Positions 1 to 9,000 of a stretch of DNA of 37,809 nt are shown piece after piece. Numbering within the stretch: position 1 is the stretch's first letter; every line of letters starts with the position of its first letter. The DNA comes from an uncultured Pirellula sp. (GTDB lineage Bacteria > Planctomycetota > Planctomycetia > Pirellulales > Pirellulaceae): NCBI GenBank assembly GCA_903930765.1, contig CAIYZV010000021.1:1-37809 (forward strand), given 5' to 3'. The translations under genes were made by a program, and so were the position numbers. A model generated the notes under the pieces. The model worked only from the letters and a program-made list of their open reading frames with translations, was not told where the DNA came from and searched no databases.

Positions 1-265
1 CCAGTTGGGCAGAATCCAGTTGGGCAAATGGTCGCTGCGCGATGCCGCCGGGCAATCCCTGTTCCTTGGCGACTGGCATTGCTTGACGTTTCTGTGCCTC
101 GGCCGCTTTTGCTTGAGCGAGAGGTGTCTGGGCAGCGCTCAAACGGCGTTCTTGAAGTGCCTGTTCACTGAAAATTCCTCCAGGCCCAGAGGCACAGCCA
201 GCGGTCACGCAGGACAGCAGTCCACCAGTGATCGCGAAAAACAACTGTCGCTTCGTTGGTTTCAT
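1..265 (-). CDS. Lipoprotein, C-terminus cut by window edge
   Basis: The reading frame on the minus strand is open from 265 to the left edge and encodes at least 88 residues. It starts with a positively charged stretch (MKPTKRQ), a hydrophobic segment and a lipobox ending TAGC, with the lipidated cysteine at about residue 24, so the product should be an envelope lipoprotein. After the cysteine come Gly/Ser and then Gln/Ala-rich sequence with no domain I recognise. The last visible part contains a five-residue repeat (AQLD-S-AQL) made by a 15-bp tandem duplication. An in-frame ATG at 283 would add six residues; I chose 265 because it places the charged region directly before the hydrophobic core. 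It follows 319-1269 by about 53 bases on the same strand and may be co-transcribed with it. Function unknown. Confidence 0.7.
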   Translation of the reverse strand, partial: MKPTKRQLFFAITGGLLSCVTAGCASGPGGIFSEQALQERRLSAAQTPLAQAKAAEAQKRQAMPVAKEQGLPGGIAQRPFAQLDSAQL

Positions 266-318
266 GCTCTCGATGGTTCCCATTCGATATTTTTTGAACA
301 GTGTGTGATTGCAACGAC

Positions 319-1269
319 TTATCTCAAGTCCGAGATCGAACCCGACTTGGCAGTTACCGGGGACGCTTGTGACGGTTTGACAATGGTTGGTAACTTGATG
401 GACGGAGGAATTACTCCTGCGTTGCTGCCCGTGGCACCTGGAACGGCACCTCCGTCGCTCGGTTCGATGACAGGCCAGCGACCTTCTTCAATCAATTGCT
501 CTTTGGTCGGGATCGGTTTCAAGGTGGTCCATGGTGGGCAGCCATAGTAGAACTCTAAGGCATCTTGGCCCGACGTGATGTGAGGAACCCTGGAACCCAT
601 TCTCAGTATTGCTACCGGACGGCCCAGTTGGTCCGCGGTGCGGAGTGCATTCTGAGCGGGGCGAACATCGAGCACCCGCTGAGGCTTGTTCGAGGTATCA
701 ACAGGCTCTGCGATTTCCGAATCCTCGAGATAAATCACTCGCATCACCATTTCCCCGCGCATGGCATCGGCGATGTCTGTTTCGTCGATCTCGATGGGAA
801 TCGGGAATCGATGCTCTCGCTCAGCGGGCGGGCACGTGCGATCGATCACTTCGATCGTTGGGAACAGCTCGACATCTTCATAGCCTTCGATGCCTGTCAA
901 TCGCAATCGGTAGACAGCACCGACGAGCACGGCAACCCGAGCCGGGCTAGCGATATCAGGAGCGAACTGACCATCTTGAGCCAAATTAAAATGAACGCCG
1001 CGAGGCCCTTTGACCTCGATCCCTTGCCACAACCCTCGCAGATACGGCTTGTTTTGGAGTTGGATCGACCCGATCACACCAGGTGCCATATCGTCGTGGA
1101 ACAACCCATTGGTGCTCGAAGGGAGCAAATTAGCCCCGGTCTGATTAGCTCCGTTTTGAGCATGAGCCGGATTGTTGAAGAGCATCGCGAGAATGCAAAT
1201 CGCGATGAATGCAATCCAACCCATCAGGAGCGTCGGGAATGAGATTCTTCGGAACATAGCGGATTCCAT
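319..1269 (-). CDS. Secreted protein, paralogue of the 1426-2616 product
   Basis: A 316-residue protein with a long signal peptide (charged start, hydrophobic stretch about residues 11-30, likely cleavage after AHA near residue 37). The middle third matches the neighbouring gene product: both carry an (I/V)YRL(K/R)LT-x-I-x-G block, then VEL(Y/F)PT(V/I)EV, then a (K/R)VIYL-x-D block and a final (L/V)AI(I/L)R(L/M)G block. The shared part looks like a predominantly beta domain. The tail after about residue 270 is Pro/Ser/Gly-rich and probably disordered. No catalytic motif is visible. An internal ATG at 1257 is an alternative start. A terminator-like hairpin lies immediately upstream, which makes the route of transcription unclear. 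I do not recognise the family by name; an envelope role is inferred only from the signal peptide. Confidence 0.8.
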   Translation of the reverse strand: MESAMFRRISFPTLLMGWIAFIAICILAMLFNNPAHAQNGANQTGANLLPSSTNGLFHDDMAPGVIGSIQLQNKPYLRGLWQGIEVKGPRGVHFNLAQDGQFAPDIASPARVAVLVGAVYRLRLTGIEGYEDVELFPTIEVIDRTCPPAEREHRFPIPIEIDETDIADAMRGEMVMRVIYLEDSEIAEPVDTSNKPQRVLDVRPAQNALRTADQLGRPVAILRMGSRVPHITSGQDALEFYYGCPPWTTLKPIPTKEQLIEEGRWPVIEPSDGGAVPGATGSNAGVIPPSIKLPTIVKPSQASPVTAKSGSISDLR

Positions 1270-1280
1270 TCGTCTCGCGA

Positions 1281-1312
1281 TAATAAAATAGTCCCAGCAT
1301 CACCGGGACTAT
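1281..1312 (-). terminator. Hairpin with U-rich tail between two paralogous genes
   Basis: On the minus strand ATAGTCCC pairs perfectly with GGGACTAT (8 bp, loop of 9) and is followed by TTTATTA. This has the form of an intrinsic terminator for the gene ending at 1426. It ends only about 12 bases before the start codon of 319-1269, so it could equally be a leader attenuator or a processing hairpin. The U-tract is interrupted, so termination may be partial. Confidence 0.5.
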
Positions 1313-1404
1313 CGCTTGTCCGAAACGCGGCTCAACCCACAACCTGCAGGTGCATCTGACGATGCTTAAGGGCCGCGTACAAGACCAATTCAATCGATCA
1401 ACAG

Positions 1405-1427
1405 AAGCGTTCGTGAACGGAACGCTT
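1405..1427 (-). other. Inverted repeat over the stop codon of 1426-2616
   Basis: AAGCGTTC (1405-1412) and GAACGCTT (1420-1427) form a perfect 8-bp inverted repeat with a 7-base loop, overlapping the TAA stop of the minus-strand gene. The sequence after it is not U-rich, so it is more likely a 3' end stabiliser than a terminator. Seen directly; the role is inference. Confidence 0.35.
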
Positions 1428-2616
1428 AGCGAATCTGGCCGGGCTCTTGGCCTGGTGGGCAGTATTCGCCGTTTGCACCAGCAGCAGGACCTTGAGGACC
1501 ACCGTATTGGTTCGATGGAACTGGTCGGCTAGCATGGTAGAAACCAGGACGTCCCGCAGGGTAACCTGCGTTGATGTTCTGCTCGTGGATCTTGACCCGG
1601 CTCGGAGGAGTTGGGTAGCTGTATCCAGGCTGCTGACGAACGGTCATCTTCATCTTGTCTACAGGATCAGGAATGTGCATGTGGGTCTTGTTGTGCATCA
1701 CATGCTTTTGCAGACCTGCTGGGTGTCCCAATGGAATGTGAGGAGGTCCAGGCAGTCCGATCGGGGTACCGCTGTAGGTCATCCCGTATTGCGGAGCCGT
1801 GACACCTGCGACCATGTTGGGTGGTACGTGCATCGGATCGATGGGCCGTCCATCAGGACCGCACATGCCGCCGGCACCGTAAGGCATCATGCCTCCCGGT
1901 CCCATTCCACCCGGTCCCATGCCACCAGCACCACCATTCGCATAAGCGGCACCGGTGAGTTCGATGTCTTTGTTACCAAGGCGAATGATTGCGAGAATCG
2001 ATCCGCGTCGGTCAGCTTCGATGATCGGATCCAAACCTGGTTCCAACCGAGTGCTGACGAGAGTATCGATTCCAGAGATCACCTCTCCTTGGAACTCGGG
2101 ATCTGGCAAATAAATAACTTTGGTCACAAAGTTGCCAGACAACGCTTGATCCAAATCCTCTTCCGTGAATTGAATCGAGATCGCATTGTGTGCGAGGTAT
2201 GCAGCAGTTCGAGGGTTCGCCAATCCAACTTCGACCGTTGGATAAAGCTCAACCCCTTCGCGGCCTTGGATGTCAGTTAGCTTCAAGCGGTAGATACCGC
2301 CTTGGGCGAACTCCAAACGACCAGGAACAATCAAGCAATCGCTGGTGAAGGATCCATCCCCGACAACGTCGTAGGCAATCTTCATCGACTGTGGCTGATT
2401 GAACAGAATCTGCGTCGTAGGAGCGGGTGCTCCATAGTTTGGTACCGGAATGGTTTCAGGGCACAGAACGCCTGGTCCTGGGCCTCCAACCATTGGGCCT
2501 GGTTCTGCCAACCGAGCGGCAGGAGGCATATTGTGTCGGATAGCGGGCTCGCCCCCTAAGCTTGGTGCAGCCAAACCCAATGCGGCCATCACGCCTAAAA
2601 ATCTTACCTTTTTCAT
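1426..2616 (-). CDS. Secreted protein with Gly/Met and Pro-rich tail, paralogue of 319-1269
   Basis: A 396-residue exported protein. The N-terminus (MKKVRF, hydrophobic stretch, LGG) is a short signal peptide. Residues of about 75-225 hold the domain shared with the 319-1269 product: IYRLKLTDI, VELYPTVEV, KVIYLPDPE and AIIRLG blocks in the same order and spacing. The second half is low complexity: Gly-Met repeats of the GPGGM type made by 15-bp DNA repeats near 1892-1921, then His/Met/Pro-rich sequence ending PPGQEPGQIR. The His and Met content could bind metal, but no defined site is visible. The start is well supported by AAGGGG six bases before the ATG. It is first of three consecutive minus-strand envelope genes. 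Family not recognised by name. Confidence 0.85.
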   Translation of the reverse strand: MKKVRFLGVMAALGLAAPSLGGEPAIRHNMPPAARLAEPGPMVGGPGPGVLCPETIPVPNYGAPAPTTQILFNQPQSMKIAYDVVGDGSFTSDCLIVPGRLEFAQGGIYRLKLTDIQGREGVELYPTVEVGLANPRTAAYLAHNAISIQFTEEDLDQALSGNFVTKVIYLPDPEFQGEVISGIDTLVSTRLEPGLDPIIEADRRGSILAIIRLGNKDIELTGAAYANGGAGGMGPGGMGPGGMMPYGAGGMCGPDGRPIDPMHVPPNMVAGVTAPQYGMTYSGTPIGLPGPPHIPLGHPAGLQKHVMHNKTHMHIPDPVDKMKMTVRQQPGYSYPTPPSRVKIHEQNINAGYPAGRPGFYHASRPVPSNQYGGPQGPAAGANGEYCPPGQEPGQIR

Positions 2617-2808
2617 GCGATTCCCCTTGGAATGTATTGGGTCCAGCCAGCTTCGCTGCTTGGCAACTGCGACCGACTCTTTCCACCTGGACTTGATATG
2701 CCCTGGGATCCTACAATGCCGCGCGATCGTCGCTCGGTTGCAAATCCGTCAGGAACCTCAAAAGCGGAATTTGAGGCGCGTCCTGAACCTATGTTCGGCA
2801 CCTTGCTT

Positions 2809-2836
2809 TTGGAATCTTTGATAAAACCGGTATAAC
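2809..2836 (+). promoter_or_regulatory. Possible promoter placing transcription start at the ATG of the next gene
   Basis: TTGGAA (2809-2814), a 16-base spacer and TATAAC (2831-2836) resemble a housekeeping promoter, with five of six matches at -10. The first ATG of the downstream gene (2843) is six bases after the -10 box, and no Shine-Dalgarno lies before it. If this is the promoter the mRNA would be leaderless. The match could be chance. Confidence 0.3.
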
Positions 2837-2842
2837 TTGACC

Positions 2843-3931
2843 ATGGAGATTAGGAATTCGATTGCCAGCAAACATCGCACTCGGCGAGGCGTCTATTCCA
2901 TCATTTTCCTCGTCGCGATTGCTTGCATAAGCCTCTGGTCGTTTGGACCGAGCCTGATGGTCTTCGCCCAGTCTGGAGCATCCCCCACGATCTCCGTCCC
3001 TGCAGCCAATTCGACGGGCAGTTCCACACAAGGCACACCGACCATTCTTCGCACGCAGGAATTGAGTGCCACTAAAGACCGCTCACCCGACGTCACAGTC
3101 GTCACTACGGATCCGAATCAACTCGTACTGGCCGCGGTACGACAAGCGGTATGGGGACCATCGGTCTCGTGCAAGATCCAGCAGACGAGCAAGGCGTATG
3201 GTCAACAAGCCGTCCTGATCGGAGACTTCAAATCGGAAGGGGTCGGCCCTGAACGCTTTCGACGGTTTCGAACCAGCGTGCGGATCGCCGTCGGTGAAAC
3301 GGGGTTGGATTTTCTTCAAGTCTCCGATGGCCGGATGATGTGGACTCAAGTTGGTAACGAATCGCCGCTGCGACGTGTGATTCTCGACCAAATTTTCCAG
3401 AGTGTGCCTAATGCATCTCAATTCGCGGACAGTCGCCCCGACGTGAATTTGATCATGGCGATCGGCGGACAAGCTGAGATGCTGCGGGCTCTTTACCATC
3501 GCTACAATTGGTACAAGGCCGCTGGAGGTAAGCTCGGCGGAAACGATGTTTGGCAACTGGTTGGCAGACTACGAACCGAACCTGCGAAGTTCGTTGGCAA
3601 CACGCTGCTCGATGAGCAGAACAGTATTCTAAATGATCCGGCGTCCAAGATCCCGACCGAAGCTCGATTGACGTTGAGTCGATCCGCGAAACTTCCTTAC
3701 TTCCCGTACATCGTCGAGTACTTCGATCGGGCGCGAAACCGAGATGGGGAGCCGAGCGGATTTGAACTCATAACACGCATCGAATACTCCGAACCAAATA
3801 CGAACGTTACGTTCACTCAACAAGACTTCCTGTACCGGGTCAGCGATAATACCGACGAAATCAAAGATGAGACTCAGCTGTATGTTCCCAGAGCACCCTT
3901 GCCGGGCTTGGGGCTCTTCCCTACCAATTGA
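2843..3931 (+). CDS. Secreted LolA-like or uncharacterised envelope protein
   Basis: About 362 residues. Basic residues at the start (KHRTRRG) precede a hydrophobic segment and an FAQ-S cleavage-like site near residue 43, so the product is exported. After a Ser/Thr-rich linker the mature part alternates short strands, such as VSCKIQQTS, QAVLIGDFKSEG, TSVRIAVGETG and FLQVSDGRMMW. This pattern recalls the open beta-sheet of LolA/LolB-type lipoprotein carriers (a fabric of strands ending with comparison of the substrate state), but I see no diagnostic motif, so the family is a suggestion. A TTG at 2837 would add two residues; ATG 2843 is preferred. It is divergent from the minus-strand gene starting at 2616 and converges on the sulfatase gene. 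No terminator is evident in 3932-4004. Confidence 0.75.
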   Translation: MEIRNSIASKHRTRRGVYSIIFLVAIACISLWSFGPSLMVFAQSGASPTISVPAANSTGSSTQGTPTILRTQELSATKDRSPDVTVVTTDPNQLVLAAVRQAVWGPSVSCKIQQTSKAYGQQAVLIGDFKSEGVGPERFRRFRTSVRIAVGETGLDFLQVSDGRMMWTQVGNESPLRRVILDQIFQSVPNASQFADSRPDVNLIMAIGGQAEMLRALYHRYNWYKAAGGKLGGNDVWQLVGRLRTEPAKFVGNTLLDEQNSILNDPASKIPTEARLTLSRSAKLPYFPYIVEYFDRARNRDGEPSGFELITRIEYSEPNTNVTFTQQDFLYRVSDNTDEIKDETQLYVPRAPLPGLGLFPTN

Positions 3932-4004
3932 TCGCTCACTCATCGATCGCTCGACAGAACTCGCAGCCTGATCCAACGGGAAACATCAACGCATTGCCGA
4001 CACG

Positions 4005-6086
4005 CTACTCGCCTGGAACCCGCACCGGAAAGATGGGGTTCTCATCCATCTCTGAACGAAGGATCTTTACTCCTTGATCGACAAGCTCTGGGAATCGCTC
4101 CGCCATGTTTTCGCGCTCACCTCGATCTGATTCCAAATCATACAACTCCCAACCGGATGGATTTTTGCCCGCCAATCCTCGTCGCACCAATTTGTGCTTG
4201 CCAAACCTGACGGCTACCTGCCCACCGTATTCCGGAAACACCCACACCATCGGCGGTCGATTCTCGATGGACGATGTACCGCACAGCTCGGGTAAGAGAC
4301 TGATACCATCGAGTCCTTCGGGAGTTTGTTTCCCGATCAATTCCGCAAGGGTCGGAAACCAGTCTGCGAAGTAGCTCGGTAGCTCGGAAACGGAGCCCGC
4401 TGGGATCTTTCCTGGTAAACGGGCGATCATTGGTACTCGAATCCCTCCTTCATAAACACTTCCTTTGTACCCTTTCAAATCGGCGGTGCTTTCAAAGAAC
4501 ACAGGATCGGCACCTCCTACGTGGAACCTGGCCTCTTTCGATCCAGCATGGGTCGCTCCGTTATCGCTGGTGAACACCACCAACGTCCTTTCTTCGATCC
4601 GGTGTTGCTTGAGCAATTCCAAGATACGGCCCACGGACGTGTCGAGTTCCTGGATCATCGCGGCATAGGCGGCTCGCGGGCGTGGGTGGGGCAGGTATCC
4701 ATTCCCTCCTCGGTACGGCACATCATCCCACGACTCAGGAAACGAACTGAGTTCGGAAACCGGAGGATGCATTGCGACGTGAGGCTGGATAAAGGGCAAG
4801 TACAAAAAGAACGCTTGGTTTGCATTCTTGTTGAGGAACGCTTCTGCCTCCGAAAGAATCCGATAGGGCGCATAGGACTCGCCGACCCAGCGCTCCGCCG
4901 CGATCGCACCTTCCTCAGGCTTCGCATGCCCTGGAATCGGCTTCGGATTGATCTCAACAGACTCTCGATTGCGCCAAAGAAATCGGGGGTAATAACTATG
5001 CGCGATGGCTTGACAATTGTATCCAAAGAATTGCTCGAAACCTTGTTCCGTCGGATCCCCAGTACTGCCAACAGGTCCGAGCCCCCATTTTCCAAACGCA
5101 CCCGTTTTGTACCCTGCGCGTTGAAACATCTCGGCCAACGTAAACGCTTGGGACGAGATCGGATGCTGCCCCTCCGAAAACTCGGGAAAGTTAACTTTGG
5201 CTTGCAGGTTCCCTCGAATCTCCGCATGCCCTAAATGCTTGCCGGTCATCAATACGCATCGCGACGGGGCGCAAACCGGAGCTCCGCTGTAATGCTCGGT
5301 AAACCGAATCCCCTCGCTGGCTAATCGATCCAAGTGAGGAGTCGGGATTTTCTTTTGCCCATACGATCCTAGCTCCGCCCATCCGAGATCATCAGCCAGG
5401 ATGAAAACAACATTGTAGGGTTGAGCTTGGTTGGGCTGCGACGTGAACGGTTGCGATGCGAAAAGCGTAGTCTCTAGGGATGGCGCACCCAACGAAGCAA
5501 CCAGGAAGGCCAGAAAATTCGCGATGGGTTTTGTCCGTGCCGCCGCCACACGTTTGCGGCGTAGCTTGACAGCGAATGGAAGCCAGAACATCCATATACC
5601 AGTGATCCACATCGCGAGGACGACGAAAGCGATAGGTAAGAAAACCCCAATCTTGGACCAGTTTCCAGCAAAGTAGGAGCCATCGTGCAGTGACTCGATC
5701 CAATCCGATCGTCGAATCGCCTGCTGGAGGACTTGGCCATTTTCAAGATCCACTTGAACCTCCCAGCCTGAATCGAGGATCGCTTTCGCGATCCCTTTCG
5801 AGGGCCTGATATCCAACCGCTGAACGTCACGCCAATCTTGGATCCCCAGTTCGGGCCGACTCTTCAGCGCCCCGAGAACCTCTTGGAAACCAACCCAGTT
5901 CAAACTTTTCCCGCCGCGCATCTCGGCTGGTTGCACCCACGGCAGTTGCTTCTTGAGTTGTAAGAGAATCCCCGTGAGCAGGACGAGTGCAAACGGGACA
6001 GCGATCAAGGCTGTGGCCCAGTAATGAGTACGGCGAGTTAGCAGATTGAGTTTCATCCCAAACAGTCTAACCACGCCACCGATCAC
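4005..6086 (-). CDS. PepSY-like membrane module fused to a Cys-type sulfatase
   Basis: A 693-residue open frame with two parts. Residues 1-175 look like a PepSY-associated membrane protein: a helix at about 25-45, a soluble middle segment with a short beta hairpin (WEVQVDLENGQVL), and a second helix at about 147-170. Residues 225 onward are a type I sulfatase: metal-binding ADDLGW (D232, D233), the formylglycine signature C272-A-P-S-R, K283, and a TSDNG motif with D508 and N509. Known family chemistry is hydrolysis of sulfate esters, typically on polysaccharides. Between the parts lies a typical signal peptide (about residues 181-210), preceded by a GTG codon at 5549, so a second shorter start is possible. 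The GTG at 6086 overlaps the kinase stop; an ATG at 6056 is an alternative. Conversion of C272 needs a maturation enzyme, not encoded here. Confidence 0.85.
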   Translation of the reverse strand: MIGGVVRLFGMKLNLLTRRTHYWATALIAVPFALVLLTGILLQLKKQLPWVQPAEMRGGKSLNWVGFQEVLGALKSRPELGIQDWRDVQRLDIRPSKGIAKAILDSGWEVQVDLENGQVLQQAIRRSDWIESLHDGSYFAGNWSKIGVFLPIAFVVLAMWITGIWMFWLPFAVKLRRKRVAAARTKPIANFLAFLVASLGAPSLETTLFASQPFTSQPNQAQPYNVVFILADDLGWAELGSYGQKKIPTPHLDRLASEGIRFTEHYSGAPVCAPSRCVLMTGKHLGHAEIRGNLQAKVNFPEFSEGQHPISSQAFTLAEMFQRAGYKTGAFGKWGLGPVGSTGDPTEQGFEQFFGYNCQAIAHSYYPRFLWRNRESVEINPKPIPGHAKPEEGAIAAERWVGESYAPYRILSEAEAFLNKNANQAFFLYLPFIQPHVAMHPPVSELSSFPESWDDVPYRGGNGYLPHPRPRAAYAAMIQELDTSVGRILELLKQHRIEERTLVVFTSDNGATHAGSKEARFHVGGADPVFFESTADLKGYKGSVYEGGIRVPMIARLPGKIPAGSVSELPSYFADWFPTLAELIGKQTPEGLDGISLLPELCGTSSIENRPPMVWVFPEYGGQVAVRFGKHKLVRRGLAGKNPSGWELYDLESDRGERENMAERFPELVDQGVKILRSEMDENPIFPVRVPGE

Positions 6087-9000
6087 GGACTACCGTCAGC
6101 TCGATTTTCTAGCGCCTTGCCTCGTTCTCCAAGCCGATCAAGAATCGCGTTAAAACCTGCTTGCGAGGTGCTCAGTTGCCGGAGCCGATCAAGTGTTTGC
6201 AAGGCTTCCGCGATGGCTTGCCTCGCTTTCTCGGGTCGTTTCATCGACAAGTACACCTCGGAAATCTGAAATAGCGTTTGAACGAGCGATACGGAATAAA
6301 TCGGGACACTGGGATACCGTTCAACGAGAGATCGTTGGATGGTAGCCGCTTCTTGCAATCGCACCACCGCTTTCTCATTGCGATCATTCATCGGCCAGCC
6401 GAATCGTGCTAAACGGGACAAGAGCGAGGCTTTCAACGCTTGATACTCTGGTACCGCAGGATGTTCCTCCAAGATCGCATTGCAAATATCCAATCCACGA
6501 GTGCTCCGTTCCTCATCCACCGGCCTGAACGCAACCATACTTCCCAAGGTATCCGCCAACTCGTACTTGAACGCGGTCGATTCCGGATGCTGCTCGAGCA
6601 ATACTTCCAGCAATGCCACCGCCTTTTGAAATGACTGGTCAGCGACCTCAATGTCATTCAATCCGATCGCAATATGGATGTGGTTCTTGTGCACTCGCGA
6701 CAACGTCGCTCTAAATGCAGAATTATCTGGCCGCTCTTGGATCAATCCTTCCAGGATTGCAGCGGCCTCCTCGTTCCATTCCTTTTCCCGATTCAACCGC
6801 GCCAACAGAACAGGCTGGATTGGCTCACCTCCCCCGACTCCCTGGCCGCCGCGGACGGCGCCAATTCCTGGTAACACACGCCGGCGCCGCGTCTCGGCTA
6901 GTCGTGCGCCGCCACTGCTCATGCTGTTGAGCAATTTAGCTATGGCAAATCTACCCTCCAAGGAATCACGGGCATCGGGAAACCTGTCGATGAACTTTCT
7001 CGTCTCTTGATAGAAATTGAGCGCCCTAGGAAATTGGCCTCGTTTCATAAGCACCGAAATCAACTCTTGTCGAGCAGCAATCTCTTCGAGCAAGACATCG
7101 GTCGAAACGGAATCCCCTCGTCGAAGTGCGGCAAACTCTTTGAGCGATTTTTCCAGGGTCTGCGTAGCATCTTCGAGTTTTCCGATCCGATGCTGAATCT
7201 CACCCACGCGCCGACGAGAAATCGCCGACTCGATGCGGAGGTCGGTCGCATTCTCTTCGGCGAACCGTCCAAAGAAATCTTGAAGCAACTGGAGCAACTC
7301 CACGTCCGCTTGGGTGAGTGTTGCGTCTTCGAAGGCCGCAACATCCTCGTCTTCGACACCAGAATTAGCGCCGATTGAACTCCCACGCGATGCGATATTG
7401 GTCGTGATGGAATCGAAGGCCTCCAAGGCCAACTGCATATTGCTTTCAGCTCGTTCTTGTTCTGCGCTGACTCGTGTGAGTGCGTCCTTCAGCTGGACCA
7501 AGTTCGTCTCAGCTCGAGTTTTTTCAGCCTCGATACGCTCCAAGGAGAACTGTTGCTGCCGGTTCCAAACCCCCAACACCCCTGCCAGTGAAAGCAACAA
7601 ACCAAAAGTCGCTACCGTCAACGCGGCGATTGCGGGGTTGCGGCGTCCCCATCGGACCATCAGTTCCAACGGGTTCGCTCGACGCGCTGCGATGGGTCTG
7701 TCCTCCAGGAATCGTAGCAAGTCGCTCTCCAGGTCGCGGGCTCGCTGGTAACGCGAGTTGGGATCGTACGCGCAGGCTTTCAAAACGATGGTTTGCAAGT
7801 CGCGCGGAATCCGTTTGGTGAGGGCCCTTGGAAACGCGATCACCGAATGGCGTTCTGGATCCAATAGTCTCGCACGCGGCGATTCAATGCCGCCTTGCAA
7901 CGTCAACAATTCATAAAGGGTTAATCCCAAACTATAAATATCGATTCTCGAGTCACCCCCACCTCGCAGCTGCTCCGGAGCCATGTATCGCAACGTTCCT
8001 AACACTTCTCCAGTTTCCGTTGCGCCCTCGGTATCGCTTCTCTTGGCGAGGCCAAAGTCGGTGACCCACACGGTCCCTTCATGGTCGAGCAGTAGATTCG
8101 CAGGCTTGATATCGCGATGCAGCACACCGCAATGATGCGCGTAGTCCAATGCATTCGCTACATTCGCAATAAGACTAGCGACATTTCGATAGTAATGCGC
8201 AGGTAACAGTTCTGCCGCCCGTGATTTGTCGGTGATCGCCTCGTGCTCGCCTACCGTTTGAACCGCCACCTCGATGCGAGAGGTTACCTCACCGATGTCA
8301 ACCTGGGCTGTATCACCGAACCGGTCGGCAAAAGTCGCAGGAGCCTCGCTGCTGGCGTTAGGGACCACTGCCAACCTTCGCGTGTTCGAAGTTGTATCCT
8401 GCATCAAGTATCCAGCAGCATCCTGCGGGCGAAATCGACCCCGGCTCTGTTTCCATAGCCCAATCCCATGGATACCTGGTGATCCACTCCCTCCCGTTGA
8501 AACGGAATCAACTCGCCCCCCGTTGTTGGAATTCGCAGAGCGTTTTTGCGGAGAGCGATTGGTCATGCCTACTACGGATTCAATCACCTCATGGAGCGAA
8601 ATGCCTTCAATCAACTGCATCGCGTAATACTGAAGACCGTGATCCTCCCCGATCCCAAAAACGGGAACAATGTTGGTATGGTGCAAACCAGCCGCAGACT
8701 CCGCTTCGCGCCGAAAGCGCATTTTGTTTTGAGGCTTCTCGGAGGCGATCGCATTCATTACCTTCAATGCAACATGACGCTGCAGCGAGCGCTGGATCGC
8801 TTCGTAGACGACCCCCATTCCCCCAGATCCGATCCGTCGAATCACCTCAAAGTCACCGAACGATTCCGGAAGCTCGACTGAGCTTAGCTCCGATCCAAGC
8901 GCCCCCGCACTTCGATCAGCACCTAAATTCATTCTCCCATTTCCAACGTTACTCGATCGGTCGGATCCACCCACGCTGGAATCACGCGTGCCAGCAGAAA

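Noticed and set aside
565-1242. 225-codon plus-strand frame opposite the secreted paralogue
   Set aside because: It overlaps a gene with a clear signal peptide and a homologue next door; its own product has no recognisable features.
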